A stretch of 64,000 nucleotides of DNA from Hydrocarboniphaga sp965279055 (GTDB taxonomy: Bacteria > Pseudomonadota > Gammaproteobacteria > Nevskiales > Nevskiaceae), in the NCBI RefSeq assembly GCF_965279055.1, contig NZ_OZ257125.1:1984001-2048000 (forward strand). The letters run 5' to 3'. Numbering within the stretch: position 1 is the first letter of the stretch; each line of letters opens with the position of its first letter. Positions 52,356 through 61,244 of this stretch are shown here, piece after piece. The translations under genes and the position numbers were made by a program. Below the pieces are notes generated by a model, which was not told the origin of the DNA, did not search any database, and saw only the letters and a program-made list of their open reading frames with translations.

Positions 52356-53378
52356 ATGAAAACCGTACTCTGCGAACAGCCCGGCAGCCTCGCGCTGGTC
52401 GAGCGCCCCGAACCGGAAGCCGGGCCTGACGAGGTACGCCTGCGCGTGCGCAGCGTCGGCATCTGCGGCACCGACATCCATATTTTCGGCGGCACCCAGC
52501 CCTATCTCAGCTATCCGCGCGTGATGGGCCACGAACTGTCCGGCGAGGTGCTGTCGGCGCCCGCAGGCAGCGGCCTTGCGCCCGGCGACGTCGCCTACGT
52601 GATGCCTTACCTGTCCTGCGGCGAGTGCATCGCCTGTCGCCGCGGCAAGACCAATTGCTGCACACGAATCCAGGTACTCGGCGTTCACTGCGACGGTGCC
52701 CTGGTGGAATTCCTGTGCGTGCCGCAGCGTTTCGTGCGCAAGGTCGAAGGCATCAGTTTCGACGAAGCGGCGATGATCGAATTTCTGGCGATCGGTGCGC
52801 ACGCGGTGCGCCGCGCGCGCGGGCAGGGCGAGCTACGCGCCCGTCGCGCACTGGTCGTCGGCGCCGGCCCGATCGGACTCGCGGTGGCCTTGTTCGCGCA
52901 GTTGCACGGCGCCGAAGTCACGGTGCTGGATACGCGCGAGGACCGGCTCGCCTTCGCGCGCGCGCAGCTGCGCGTCGCGCATACGGTGGCCGTCGGCGAA
53001 GGCGATCGCGAGACGCTGGCAGCACTGACCGGCGGCGAATTCTTCGACGCGGTGTTCGATGCCACCGGGAATGCGCGCGCGATGGAGCGTGGCCTGCAAT
53101 TCGTCGCACACGGCGGCTGCTATGTCTGGGTGTCGATCGTCGCGGATGCAATCACGCTGCCCGACCCCGAGTTCCATAAGCGCGAGACCACGCTGCTCGC
53201 CAGCCGCAACGCCACGATCGAGGACTTCGAGGAAGTGGTCGCGGCGATGCGCGCGGGCCAGGTGCCGACGCGCGCGCTGAACACCCACCGCACCACGCTG
53301 GACGCCTTGCCCGAGGTGTTCCCGACCTGGACGCAGCCGCAGGCCGGTGTCGTCAAGGCGATCGTGCGGATCGGCTGA
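52356..53378 (+). CDS. Zinc-dependent medium-chain alcohol dehydrogenase (L-galactonate 5-dehydrogenase candidate)
   Basis: 340 aa MDR enzyme. Catalytic zinc ligands are in 'GICGTD' and 'MGHELSG', structural-zinc cysteines in 'SCGECIACRRGKTNCC', and the Rossmann motif is 'GAGPIGLAV'. The family (COG1063) includes sorbitol, threonine and L-galactonate dehydrogenases. No standard L-fucose step needs it. With the UxuB-type reductase and UxaA-type dehydratase in the same operon, oxidation of L-galactonate to D-tagaturonate is a sensible proposal (inference). Lactaldehyde or another polyol dehydrogenase are alternatives. Only 3 bases after the mutarotase gene. Confidence 0.85.
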   Translation: MKTVLCEQPGSLALVERPEPEAGPDEVRLRVRSVGICGTDIHIFGGTQPYLSYPRVMGHELSGEVLSAPAGSGLAPGDVAYVMPYLSCGECIACRRGKTNCCTRIQVLGVHCDGALVEFLCVPQRFVRKVEGISFDEAAMIEFLAIGAHAVRRARGQGELRARRALVVGAGPIGLAVALFAQLHGAEVTVLDTREDRLAFARAQLRVAHTVAVGEGDRETLAALTGGEFFDAVFDATGNARAMERGLQFVAHGGCYVWVSIVADAITLPDPEFHKRETTLLASRNATIEDFEEVVAAMRAGQVPTRALNTHRTTLDALPEVFPTWTQPQAGVVKAIVRIG

Positions 53379-53425
53379 GCCGCATCATAAAAAATTTCAA
53401 TACAAGAAAGATCGAGGAGAACAGC

Positions 53426-54724
53426 ATGGACGGACAGGAGCAGTCGGCGGCGCCGCGCTATCGCACGATGCTGTTCATCGTGGTGAGCCTGTTCTTTCTG
53501 TGGGGCGTCGCCAACAACCTCAACGATGTGCTGATCGCGCAGTTCAAGAAGGCATTCTCGCTGAGTGATCTGCAATCGGGTCTGGTGCAGTCGGCGTTCT
53601 ACATGGGCTACTTCCTGCTCGCGATCCCGGCGTCGTTGTTCGTGCGCCGCTACGGGTACAAGTCGGCGGTGGTGTTCGGGCTGTGCCTTTACGGCGTCGG
53701 CGCGTTGCTGTTCTACCCGGCCGCCGAAGTCCGCGAGTACTCGTACTTTCTCGCCGCGCTGTTCGTGATCGCCAGTGGCCTGGCCTTCCTCGAAACTTCG
53801 GCGAACCCGCTGATGACGATGCTCGGCTCTCCGGAAACCGCCGAGCGTCGCCTCAATTTCGCGCAGGCCTTCAATCCTCTCGGTTCGATCACCGGCGTGC
53901 TGATCGGCAAGCACTACATCTTCTCGGGTGTCGAGCACAACCAGGAAAGCCTCGCCGGCCTAGCGCCCGACCAGCTCGCGGCGTTCTACGCGCAGGAAGC
54001 GCAGGCCGTGCAAATGCCCTATCTGGTGCTCGGTGGCCTTGTGCTGGTGTGGGCGGCGGTGGTGGCGGTGACCCGCTTCTCGCAGGTCGCGACGGCCGTA
54101 ACGGCGCCGGCCGAAAGTGGTGCGACGCTGGCCGGCTTCCGCGAACTGCTGCGCAAGCGCAGCTTCGTGTTCGGCGTCGTCGCGCAGTTCTTCTACGTCG
54201 GCGCCCAGGTCGGTGTCTGGAGTTTCATGATCCGCTACGCCCAGCACGCGGTCGATGGCATCGGCGAAAAAGCCGCGGCCAGTGTGCTGGTGTGGTCGCT
54301 GGTCGGCTTCATGCTCGGCCGCTTCGCCGGCACCGCGCTGATGCTGCGCTACAACGCAGCGCGTCTGATGGCGGCGTTCGCCGGCATCAACATCGTGTTG
54401 TGCCTGGTTGCGGTCATGCTCGGCGGTCTGCCGGGCCTGCTGGCGCTGGCCGCGACGAGCTTCTTCATGTCGATCATGTTCCCGACAATCTTCGCGATGG
54501 CATTGAAGAACCTCGGACCGCTGACGCCGTCCGGTTCTTCGCTGCTGGTCATGGCGATCATCGGCGGCGCGATCCTGCCGGCGCTGATGGGCGGCGTTTC
54601 CGACCTGAGCTCGATCCGTGTCGCGATGCTGCTGCCGGCCGGCTGCTTCGCCATCGTCGGCGCGTTCGCACTTGCCGGCCGAGCGCGCGGCGCCGAGGCA
54701 CGCCTGGCGCAAGCCGCATGCTGA
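53426..54724 (+). CDS. fucP: L-fucose:H+ symporter, FucP-type MFS permease
   Basis: 432 aa inner-membrane MFS protein with 12 predicted helices. The N-terminus 'SLFFLWGVANNLNDVLI' and 'FLETSANP' are characteristic of FucP/NagP-type transporters. GAGGAGAAC lies before the start. Imports L-fucose, and FucP-type permeases also carry L-galactose and D-arabinose. The end overlaps the lactonase start by 7 bases. Its place in an L-fucose operon makes this assignment firm at family level. Confidence 0.92.
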   Translation: MDGQEQSAAPRYRTMLFIVVSLFFLWGVANNLNDVLIAQFKKAFSLSDLQSGLVQSAFYMGYFLLAIPASLFVRRYGYKSAVVFGLCLYGVGALLFYPAAEVREYSYFLAALFVIASGLAFLETSANPLMTMLGSPETAERRLNFAQAFNPLGSITGVLIGKHYIFSGVEHNQESLAGLAPDQLAAFYAQEAQAVQMPYLVLGGLVLVWAAVVAVTRFSQVATAVTAPAESGATLAGFRELLRKRSFVFGVVAQFFYVGAQVGVWSFMIRYAQHAVDGIGEKAAASVLVWSLVGFMLGRFAGTALMLRYNAARLMAAFAGINIVLCLVAVMLGGLPGLLALAATSFFMSIMFPTIFAMALKNLGPLTPSGSSLLVMAIIGGAILPALMGGVSDLSSIRVAMLLPAGCFAIVGAFALAGRARGAEARLAQAAC

Positions 54725-55551
54725 TCGACGCGCACCAGCATTACTGGCGCATCGGCGACAACGATTGTCGTTGGCCGAGTACCGACTTGCCGGCGATCCA
54801 TCGCAACTACGAGCCGAAGGATCTGGCGCCGTTGCTCGCGCAGACCGGCGTCGGCATGAGCGTGCTGGTGCAGTCGCAGCCGAGCGAGCGCGATACCGCC
54901 TGGCTGCTCGAACTGGCCGCGACCACGCCGAATGTCGGCGCCGTGGTCGGCTGGACCGATCTGGCCGCCGCCGATGCGCCGCAGCGCATCGCCGAACTGG
55001 CGCGGCATCCCAAGCTGCGCGGCCTGCGGCCGATGCTGCAGGACCTGCAACGCGATGACTGGATTCTCGATGCCAGCCTGAGTCCGGCGATCACCGCGAT
55101 GGAAGACTGCGGCCTGTCCTTCGATGCGCTGGTGAAGCCGCGTCACCTGCCGGCGCTGTACGAATTCGCGCGCCGCCACCCGCGGCTCGCGATCGTGATC
55201 GATCATGGCGGCAAGCCGGCAATCGCGGCGCATGGCTTCGAGCCCTGGGCCGCCGATCTCGCCAGGCTGGCGCGGCTGCCGAACGTCGGCTGCAAGCTGT
55301 CGGGCCTCGCGACCGAGGCGGCGCCCGGGTGGACCGCCGATGACCTGAGTCCCTACGTCGGGCAACTGATGGACTGCTTCGGGCCGCAGCGCCTGATGTG
55401 GGGCAGCGACTGGCCGGTGCTGAATCTCGCCGGCGACTACGTCAGCTGGCACCGGCTTGCAGCATCGCTGTGCCGCTTCGGCAGCGAGAGCGACCGGCGG
55501 GCCGTATTCGGTGGCACGGCGCGGGCCTTCTACCGCATCGAGTCCGCATGA
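54718..55551 (+). CDS. Amidohydrolase-family L-fuconolactonase
   Basis: 277 aa cytoplasmic amidohydrolase. Metal and active-site motifs are 'DAHQHYW' at the N-terminus, 'IDHGGKP' in the middle and 'WGSDWPV' near the end, as in L-fucono-1,5-lactonases. The ATG at 54718 lies within the last codons of fucP; the longer upstream frame is out of phase with fucP and not coding. Hydrolyses L-fuconolactone; known members also accept L-galactono-lactone and D-arabinono-lactone. Shares an ATGA overlap with the AKR gene. Confidence 0.9.
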   Translation: MLIDAHQHYWRIGDNDCRWPSTDLPAIHRNYEPKDLAPLLAQTGVGMSVLVQSQPSERDTAWLLELAATTPNVGAVVGWTDLAAADAPQRIAELARHPKLRGLRPMLQDLQRDDWILDASLSPAITAMEDCGLSFDALVKPRHLPALYEFARRHPRLAIVIDHGGKPAIAAHGFEPWAADLARLARLPNVGCKLSGLATEAAPGWTADDLSPYVGQLMDCFGPQRLMWGSDWPVLNLAGDYVSWHRLAASLCRFGSESDRRAVFGGTARAFYRIESA

Positions 55552-56609
55552 GCAGTGCTTCGCTACCGCAGCGACGCCTCGGCCGTACCGGGCTGCGCCT
55601 GACCGTTCTGGGTTTCGGCGCGGCCGGGATCGGCAATCTGTATCGCGCGATCGACGATGAAACCGCGCTGTCGGCGGTCGATGCTGCGCTGGATCTCGGT
55701 GTGCGCTACTTCGATACGGCGCCGCATTACGGCTTCGGCCTCAGCGAGAAGCGGCTCGGTCGCGCGCTGTCACGGCGCGACGGCGAGGTGCTGGTGTCGA
55801 CCAAGGTCGGCCGCGTGCTCGATCCGGTGCCCGCGTATGCCGACCTGTCGCGGCCGCGGCAAGGCTTCATTTCCCCGGAACCCGTGGAGTCGGTGTTCGA
55901 CTATTCCTACGACGGTGTGCAGCGCTCGCTGGAAGAGAGCCTGCGGCGGCTCGGCCGCGATCGCATCGAGCTGCTGCTGGTCCACGATCTGGGCGTCGAC
56001 ACGCACGGCGCCGAGCATACGCAGCGTTTCGCGCAGTTCGTCGATGGCGGCTACCGCGCGATGCGCGAGTGGCGCGATGCCGGCCTCGTCGGCGCGATCG
56101 GCATGGGCGTCAACGAGACCGCGGTCTGTACGCAGGCGCTGGCGCATGCGGACTTCGACTGCTTCCTGCTCGCCGGGCGCTACACGCTGCTGGAACAGCA
56201 TGCGCTCGAGCATTTCCTGCCGCTGTGCGCCGCGCGCGGCGTGTCGCTGATCATCGGCGGGCCGTTCAACTCCGGCATTCTCGCCAGCGGTGTGCGCGAC
56301 AGCCCGCGCATCGCGCCGCCGCCGTACAACTATGCGCCGGCGCCGCCGGCGATGATCGAGCGCGTGCGCCGCATCGAGACGCTGTGCGATGAGTACGGCG
56401 TGTCGCTGCCGGCGGCGGCGCTGCAATTCCCGCTGGCGCATCCGCAGGTCGCGACGGTGATTCCCGGCGCGGCCGATGCCGCACAGGTGCGCCAGGCCGC
56501 GGCCTGGCTGCAGATGCCGATCCCCTTCGCGTTCTGGCAGGCGCTGCGCGAGCACGGGCTGCTGCATCCCGAAGCGCCGCTGCCGATTCACCACGGACTC
56601 ACCGCATGA
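55548..56609 (+). CDS. Aldo-keto reductase, L-fucose/D-threo-aldose 1-dehydrogenase type
   Basis: 353 aa AKR. The catalytic tetrad is visible as D56 ('YFDTAPHYG'), Y61, K86 ('STKVGR') and the His of 'LLLVHDLG'. The ATG at 55548 overlaps the lactonase stop by 4 bases. Oxidises L-fucose at C1 to the lactone; homologues also use L-galactose and D-arabinose. It couples by ATGA to the SDR gene downstream. Placement between lactonase and keto-deoxy-fuconate dehydrogenase is the expected L-fucose gene set. Confidence 0.9.
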   Translation: MSSASLPQRRLGRTGLRLTVLGFGAAGIGNLYRAIDDETALSAVDAALDLGVRYFDTAPHYGFGLSEKRLGRALSRRDGEVLVSTKVGRVLDPVPAYADLSRPRQGFISPEPVESVFDYSYDGVQRSLEESLRRLGRDRIELLLVHDLGVDTHGAEHTQRFAQFVDGGYRAMREWRDAGLVGAIGMGVNETAVCTQALAHADFDCFLLAGRYTLLEQHALEHFLPLCAARGVSLIIGGPFNSGILASGVRDSPRIAPPPYNYAPAPPAMIERVRRIETLCDEYGVSLPAAALQFPLAHPQVATVIPGAADAAQVRQAAAWLQMPIPFAFWQALREHGLLHPEAPLPIHHGLTA

Positions 56610-57334
56610 ACCGTCTGCAACACAAGACCGCCATCGTCACTGCCGCGGGGCAGGGGATCGGCCGCGCTACCGCGGAACTGTTCGTGCGCGAAGGCGCGCG
56701 CGTGATCGCGCTGGACATCAACCAGGCGGCGCTGGCCACGCTCGAAGGCTGCCGGACGCATCGAGTCGACGTCTGCGACGCCGACGCCGTGGCGACGCTG
56801 GGCGCCCAGTTCGGCGCCGTGGACGTGCTGGTCAACGCGGTCGGCTACGTGCATTCCGGCACGATCCTCGACTGCGAGCCCGCGGATCTGCAGCGCTCCT
56901 TCGACATCAACGTCGCTTCGATGCACCTGATGTGCCGCAGCCTGCTGCCGGCGATGATCGCGCGCGGCGGCGGCGCGATCGTCAACGTGTCCTCGGTGGC
57001 CAGCTCGATCAAGGGCGTGCCCAACCGTTTTGCCTACACCACCACCAAGGCCGCAGTGATCGGCCTGACCAAGGCGATCGCCGCCGACTTCGTCGGCAGC
57101 GGCATCCGCTGCAACGCGATCGCGCCCGGCACCGTGCAGTCGCCCTCGCTCGACCAGCGGCTCGCCGCCAGCGGTGACCATGCCGCGATGCGTGCCGCCT
57201 TCATCGCGCGCCAGCCGATGGGCCGCCTCGGCAGCGCCGAGGAGGTCGCCGAACTGGCGCTGTACCTCGCATCCGACGCTTCGTCGTTCACCACCGGTGC
57301 GGTGCATGTGATCGACGGAGGCTGGACGACTTGA
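56606..57334 (+). CDS. SDR, 2-keto-3-deoxy-L-fuconate dehydrogenase type
   Basis: 242 aa short-chain dehydrogenase with 'TAAGQGIG' for NAD binding, the Ser of 'VSSVASS' and Y144/K148 in 'YTTTK'. In the nonphosphorylating L-fucose pathway this enzyme oxidises C4 of 2-keto-3-deoxy-L-fuconate to the 2,4-diketo compound, which the next gene's product cleaves. The ATGA overlap with the AKR gene shows coupling. An 82-base gap with GC-rich dyads follows before the FAH hydrolase. Confidence 0.88.
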   Translation: MNRLQHKTAIVTAAGQGIGRATAELFVREGARVIALDINQAALATLEGCRTHRVDVCDADAVATLGAQFGAVDVLVNAVGYVHSGTILDCEPADLQRSFDINVASMHLMCRSLLPAMIARGGGAIVNVSSVASSIKGVPNRFAYTTTKAAVIGLTKAIAADFVGSGIRCNAIAPGTVQSPSLDQRLAASGDHAAMRAAFIARQPMGRLGSAEEVAELALYLASDASSFTTGAVHVIDGGWTT

Positions 57335-57416
57335 GCCACTCGGCTGCAAGCCGCGTCGCGCGCGAGCGACTTCGCACTCGCTGCGCGGGATTCATCATCA
57401 TTGGAGTGATTGCATC

Positions 57417-58277
57417 ATGAAGCTGCTGCGTTATGGCCCTTCCGGCTCCGAATGGCCGGGTCTGCTCGATGCGAAGGGGCGCATCCGTGATCTTTCCACG
57501 GTCCTGCTCGATATCGGCGGTGACACGCTGTCGCCGGCTTCGCTGGCACGTCTCGCCACGATCCCGACCGATTCGCTGCCGCTGGTCGAGGGCAGCCCGC
57601 GCCTGGGGCCCTGCGTTGCGGGCATCGGCAAGTTCATCTGCATCGGCCTCAACTACGCCGATCACGCGGCGGAGACCGGCGACACGGTGCCACCCGAGCC
57701 GGTGATCTTCAGCAAGGCCACCAGCGCGATCTGCGGGCCGAACGACGACATCATCCAGCCGCGCGGCTCCACCAAGCTCGACTGGGAGGTGGAGCTGGGC
57801 GTGGTCATCGGCAAGACCGCACGCTATGTCGACGAAGCCGATGCGATGGACCACGTCGCCGGCTGGTGCGTCATCAACGACGTGTCGGAGCGCAGCTTCC
57901 AGATGGAGCGCGGCGGCACCTGGGACAAGGGCAAGGGCTGCGACACCTTCGGCCCGATCGGCCCCTGGCTGGTCACGCGCGACGAGATCGCCGACGCCGG
58001 TGAGCTGGGTCTGTGGCTGGAAGTCAACGGTCGTCGTTACCAGAACGGCTCGACGCGCACGATGGTCTTCCGGCCGGCGTTTCTGGTCAGCTACGTCAGC
58101 CAGTTCATGAGCCTGCAGCCGGGCGACGTGATCTCCACCGGCACGCCGCCCGGCGTAGGCCTCGGACAGAAGCCTCCGGTGTTCCTGAAGCCCGGCGACG
58201 TCGTGCGCCTGGGCATCGAAGGCCTCGGCGAGCAGCGGCAGACGGTCGTCGCCGCCGACGTTCCATCAGCCCGGTGA
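57417..58277 (+). CDS. FAH-family 2,4-diketo-3-deoxy-L-fuconate hydrolase
   Basis: 286 aa fumarylacetoacetate-hydrolase-type enzyme, usual length for the group. Metal ligands lie in 'DWEVELGVVIG' and 'INDVSERSFQ', and the C-terminal 'VISTGTPPGVG' loop is present. It would cleave the diketo acid to pyruvate and L-lactate, the last L-fucose step. Start 57417 has GGAG upstream. It is 7 bases before the UxaA-type gene. Distinct from the FAH protein at 50998, which belongs to another branch. Confidence 0.9.
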   Translation: MKLLRYGPSGSEWPGLLDAKGRIRDLSTVLLDIGGDTLSPASLARLATIPTDSLPLVEGSPRLGPCVAGIGKFICIGLNYADHAAETGDTVPPEPVIFSKATSAICGPNDDIIQPRGSTKLDWEVELGVVIGKTARYVDEADAMDHVAGWCVINDVSERSFQMERGGTWDKGKGCDTFGPIGPWLVTRDEIADAGELGLWLEVNGRRYQNGSTRTMVFRPAFLVSYVSQFMSLQPGDVISTGTPPGVGLGQKPPVFLKPGDVVRLGIEGLGEQRQTVVAADVPSAR

Positions 58278-58284
58278 TACCCCG

Positions 58285-59781
58285 ATGAGCGAACTTCTTT
58301 CCCTTTTCCGCATCGCGCCGAATGACGATGTGGCGACCGCGGTGCGTGCGATCCAAGCCGGCGAGACCGTCGAGCTGGACGGCGTGCCGCTGACGGTCGC
58401 CGAGGCGATCCCGAAGGGCCACAAGCTGGCGCTGCGGTCGATCGCAGTCGGCGCGCCGGTGCGCAAGTTCGGCTTTCCGATCGGCCGCGCGACGGCCGGC
58501 ATCGCGCCGGGCCAGCACGTGCATACGCACAATGTCGAAACCGGGCTGTCCGGCACGCTGGAATACGAATATCGACCGCAGCCGCAGCTTGCGCCGCGCG
58601 CGGAAGATGCGCCGTCCTTTCTCGGCTACCGCCGCGCCGACGGGCGCGTCGGCACGCGCAACGAGATCTGGATTCTGTGTACCGTCGGCTGCGTCGGCCC
58701 CACGGCGCAGCAGATCGCGGCGCGCGCCAATCAGTGTTTCGCCGGCCGTATCGACGGTGTGCATGCTTTCGTGCATCCGCACGGCTGCTCGCAGATCGGT
58801 GAGGATCTCGCGCACACGCGACGCCTGCTCGCCGGCCTGGCTCGGCATCCCAATGCCGGCGGCGTGCTGATCGTCGGTCTCGGCTGCGAGACCAACCAGC
58901 TCAGCCGGCTGCTCGACGAGATCAGCGAGCACGAGCGCTCGCGCATCCGCAGTTTCAGCACGCAGCAGGCGGGTGACGAGATCGAAGACGGGCTCGCGCT
59001 GATCGAGCAACTGGTCGCGCTCGCCGAGCAGGATCGCCGCGAGCCTTGCCCGCTGTCGGATCTGGTGCTGGGCCTCAAGTGCGGTGGCTCCGACGGCTTC
59101 TCGGGGCTCACCGCCAACCCGCTGGTCGGCCGCATGGCCGAGCGCCTCGCGGCTGCCGGCGGCACGCCGGTGCTGACCGAGATCCCGGAGATTTTCGGCG
59201 CCGAACATCTGTTGATGGAGCGCGCGACGGACCGTGCGGTGTTCGAGCAGATCGTGACGCTGGTAAATGATTTCAAGCAGTACTTCATCCGCAACGGCCA
59301 GGGCGTGCACGAGAATCCTTCGCCCGGCAACATCGAGGGCGGTATCACCACGCTGGAAGAAAAATCGCTGGGCGCGGTGCAGAAGGGCGGTCATGCGCCG
59401 GTGACGCAAGTGTTGCGCTACGGTGAGCGCGCGCAGGCGCGGCCCGGCATGGCACTGCTGGAGGCGCCCGGTAACGATGCGGTGTCGTCCACCGCGCTGA
59501 CAGCGGCCGGCGCGACGCTGATCCTGTTCACCACCGGTCGCGGTACGCCGCTGGGCTTTCCGGCGCCGACGCTGAAGATTGCATCCAATAGCGGCATCGC
59601 CGAGCGCAAGCCGGGCTGGATCGACTTCGACGCCGGCCGCCTGCTCTCCGGCCTGCCGACGGAAACGGCGGACGTGGAAATGCTGGCGCTGATCGTCGCC
59701 ACCGCCTCCGGCAAGCCGGCGCGCAATGAGATCAACGGCCAGCGCGAAATCGCGTTGTGGCGGATCGGTGTGACGTTGTGA
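58285..59781 (+). CDS. uxaA: UxaA-family sugar acid dehydratase (altronate dehydratase type)
   Basis: 498 aa, the full UxaA length. N-terminal SAF domain (about 10-95) and C-terminal dehydratase domain with metal-site motifs 'CTVGCVGP', 'HPHGCSQIGED', 'GLGCETNQ' and 'LKCGGSDGFSG'. Known members dehydrate D-altronate or galactarate. In this operon every L-fucose step has a candidate except L-fuconate dehydration, so this protein may either replace that enzyme or act on D-altronate made from L-galactonate. GTGA overlap with the UxuB-type gene shows that the two act together. Confidence 0.88.
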   Translation: MSELLSLFRIAPNDDVATAVRAIQAGETVELDGVPLTVAEAIPKGHKLALRSIAVGAPVRKFGFPIGRATAGIAPGQHVHTHNVETGLSGTLEYEYRPQPQLAPRAEDAPSFLGYRRADGRVGTRNEIWILCTVGCVGPTAQQIAARANQCFAGRIDGVHAFVHPHGCSQIGEDLAHTRRLLAGLARHPNAGGVLIVGLGCETNQLSRLLDEISEHERSRIRSFSTQQAGDEIEDGLALIEQLVALAEQDRREPCPLSDLVLGLKCGGSDGFSGLTANPLVGRMAERLAAAGGTPVLTEIPEIFGAEHLLMERATDRAVFEQIVTLVNDFKQYFIRNGQGVHENPSPGNIEGGITTLEEKSLGAVQKGGHAPVTQVLRYGERAQARPGMALLEAPGNDAVSSTALTAAGATLILFTTGRGTPLGFPAPTLKIASNSGIAERKPGWIDFDAGRLLSGLPTETADVEMLALIVATASGKPARNEINGQREIALWRIGVTL

Positions 59782-61244
59782 ACAAACTGCGGCTGCGCCA
59801 GGCGACGCTGTACTACCTGCCGCATGAGATTGCGCGGCCGCGCTACGCACGTGAGAGCGCCGGCATCGGCGTCGTCCATATCGGCCCTGGCGCTTTTCAT
59901 CGCGCGCACCAGGCGGTGTATTTCGACGAACTGCTCAACCACGGCGGCGACTGGGCGATCAGCACAGTTTCGCTTCACAGCCGCGAGCTGCGCGACGCGC
60001 TGCTGCCTCAGGACAGCCTGTATACGCTGGCCTTGCTCGACCGCGAGCCGTCTTATCGCGTGATCGGCTCGATCCGCGAAGTGCTCTGGGCGGCTGAAGA
60101 GCAGGCCGCGGTGCTGGCGCGTCTGGCGGACCCTGCGACGCGCATCGTCAGCCTGACCGTCACCGAAAAGGGCTACTGCCTTGCCGGCATGGATCTCGAC
60201 ACGCGGCATCCGGACATCGTGGCCGATCTCGCCGCGCCGCATGCGCCGCGCAGCGCAATCGGCTACCTCGTCGAGGGTCTGCGCCGACGTCGTGCTGCGG
60301 GGCAGGGTGCTTACACCATGCTGAGCTGCGACAACCTGGTCGACAACGGGCTGCGTCTCGGCCGCGCCGTGCAGCAGTACGCACAAGCGGTGGATCCGGA
60401 ATTGGCGCGCTGGATCGAAGCCGAGTGCGCGTTCCCGAGCACGATGATCGACAGCATCACACCGGCCACCGACGACCCGCTGCGCGCGCGGGTGCTCGCG
60501 GCCACCGGCCTCGCCGACGCCTGGCCGATCCAGCGTGAAGCCTTCAGCCAATGGGTGATCGAGGACCGCTTCACGCTGGGCCGCCCGGACTTCGCCATGG
60601 CCGGTGTCACGCTGACCGACGACGTCGGCGCCTTCGATCGCGCCAAGCTGCGCCTGCTCAACGGCGCGCATTCCTCGCTGGCCTATCTCGGTTCGCTGCT
60701 GGGGCTTGAGACTGTGGCCGAGGCGATGCGCGAGCCGCTGCTCTGCGCCTACGTCGAGCAGCTGATGCGCGACAGCATTCTGCCGACCGTGAAGCCGCCG
60801 AAAGGCCTGAACCTGCGCGCGTACATCGACACCGTATTGGAGCGCTTCCGCAACCCGGCGATCGCCCACAAGCTGTCGCAGATCGCCTGGGACGGTTCGC
60901 AGAAGCTGCCGTTCCGTTTGCTCGGCACCGTTAGCGACCGGCTCGAAGCGGCGGCGCCGATCGACGCGCTGTGCCTGGCGCTGGCCGGCTGGATGCACTT
61001 CGTGCGTCGTCTCAGCCGCGACGGCGTCGCGCTGGTCGATCCGCTCGCGCAACGTCTGGCGGAAATCGGCAAGGCCTGCAGCGGCGAGGCACAGATGGAC
61101 GTGCCGCGCTTTCTGCAGCTCGACACGGTGTTTGCGCCGGCGCTGGCGGCGAACCCGTCCTTCCATGCCGCATTGGAGGATGCCTATGCGCGTCTCGGCG
61201 ACGGCTCATCGGCACCGGTGCGCGCCGCCTTATCGAGGCAATGA
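59778..61244 (+). CDS. uxuB: Mannitol dehydrogenase-family hexuronate reductase (UxuB-like)
   Basis: 488 aa long-chain polyol dehydrogenase starting at GTG 59778, which overlaps the UxaA stop. It matches UxuB (fructuronate reductase) much better than UxaB: 'VHIGPGAFHRAHQA', 'LTVTEKGYC', 'KLRLLNGAHSSLAYLG', 'AWDGSQKLP'. The catalytic Lys and the Asn/His of the 'K..L.NG.H' motif are present. Paired with an altronate dehydratase it might reduce D-tagaturonate to D-altronate, although classic UxuB makes D-mannonate. Ends in an ATGA overlap with GH95. Confidence 0.88.
   Translation: MNKLRLRQATLYYLPHEIARPRYARESAGIGVVHIGPGAFHRAHQAVYFDELLNHGGDWAISTVSLHSRELRDALLPQDSLYTLALLDREPSYRVIGSIREVLWAAEEQAAVLARLADPATRIVSLTVTEKGYCLAGMDLDTRHPDIVADLAAPHAPRSAIGYLVEGLRRRRAAGQGAYTMLSCDNLVDNGLRLGRAVQQYAQAVDPELARWIEAECAFPSTMIDSITPATDDPLRARVLAATGLADAWPIQREAFSQWVIEDRFTLGRPDFAMAGVTLTDDVGAFDRAKLRLLNGAHSSLAYLGSLLGLETVAEAMREPLLCAYVEQLMRDSILPTVKPPKGLNLRAYIDTVLERFRNPAIAHKLSQIAWDGSQKLPFRLLGTVSDRLEAAAPIDALCLALAGWMHFVRRLSRDGVALVDPLAQRLAEIGKACSGEAQMDVPRFLQLDTVFAPALAANPSFHAALEDAYARLGDGSSAPVRAALSRQ

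Noticed and set aside
53683..54717. Long N-terminal extension of the fuconolactonase
   Set aside because: It runs out of phase through fucP, is Arg-rich, and the amidohydrolase motif starts right after the ATG at 54718.
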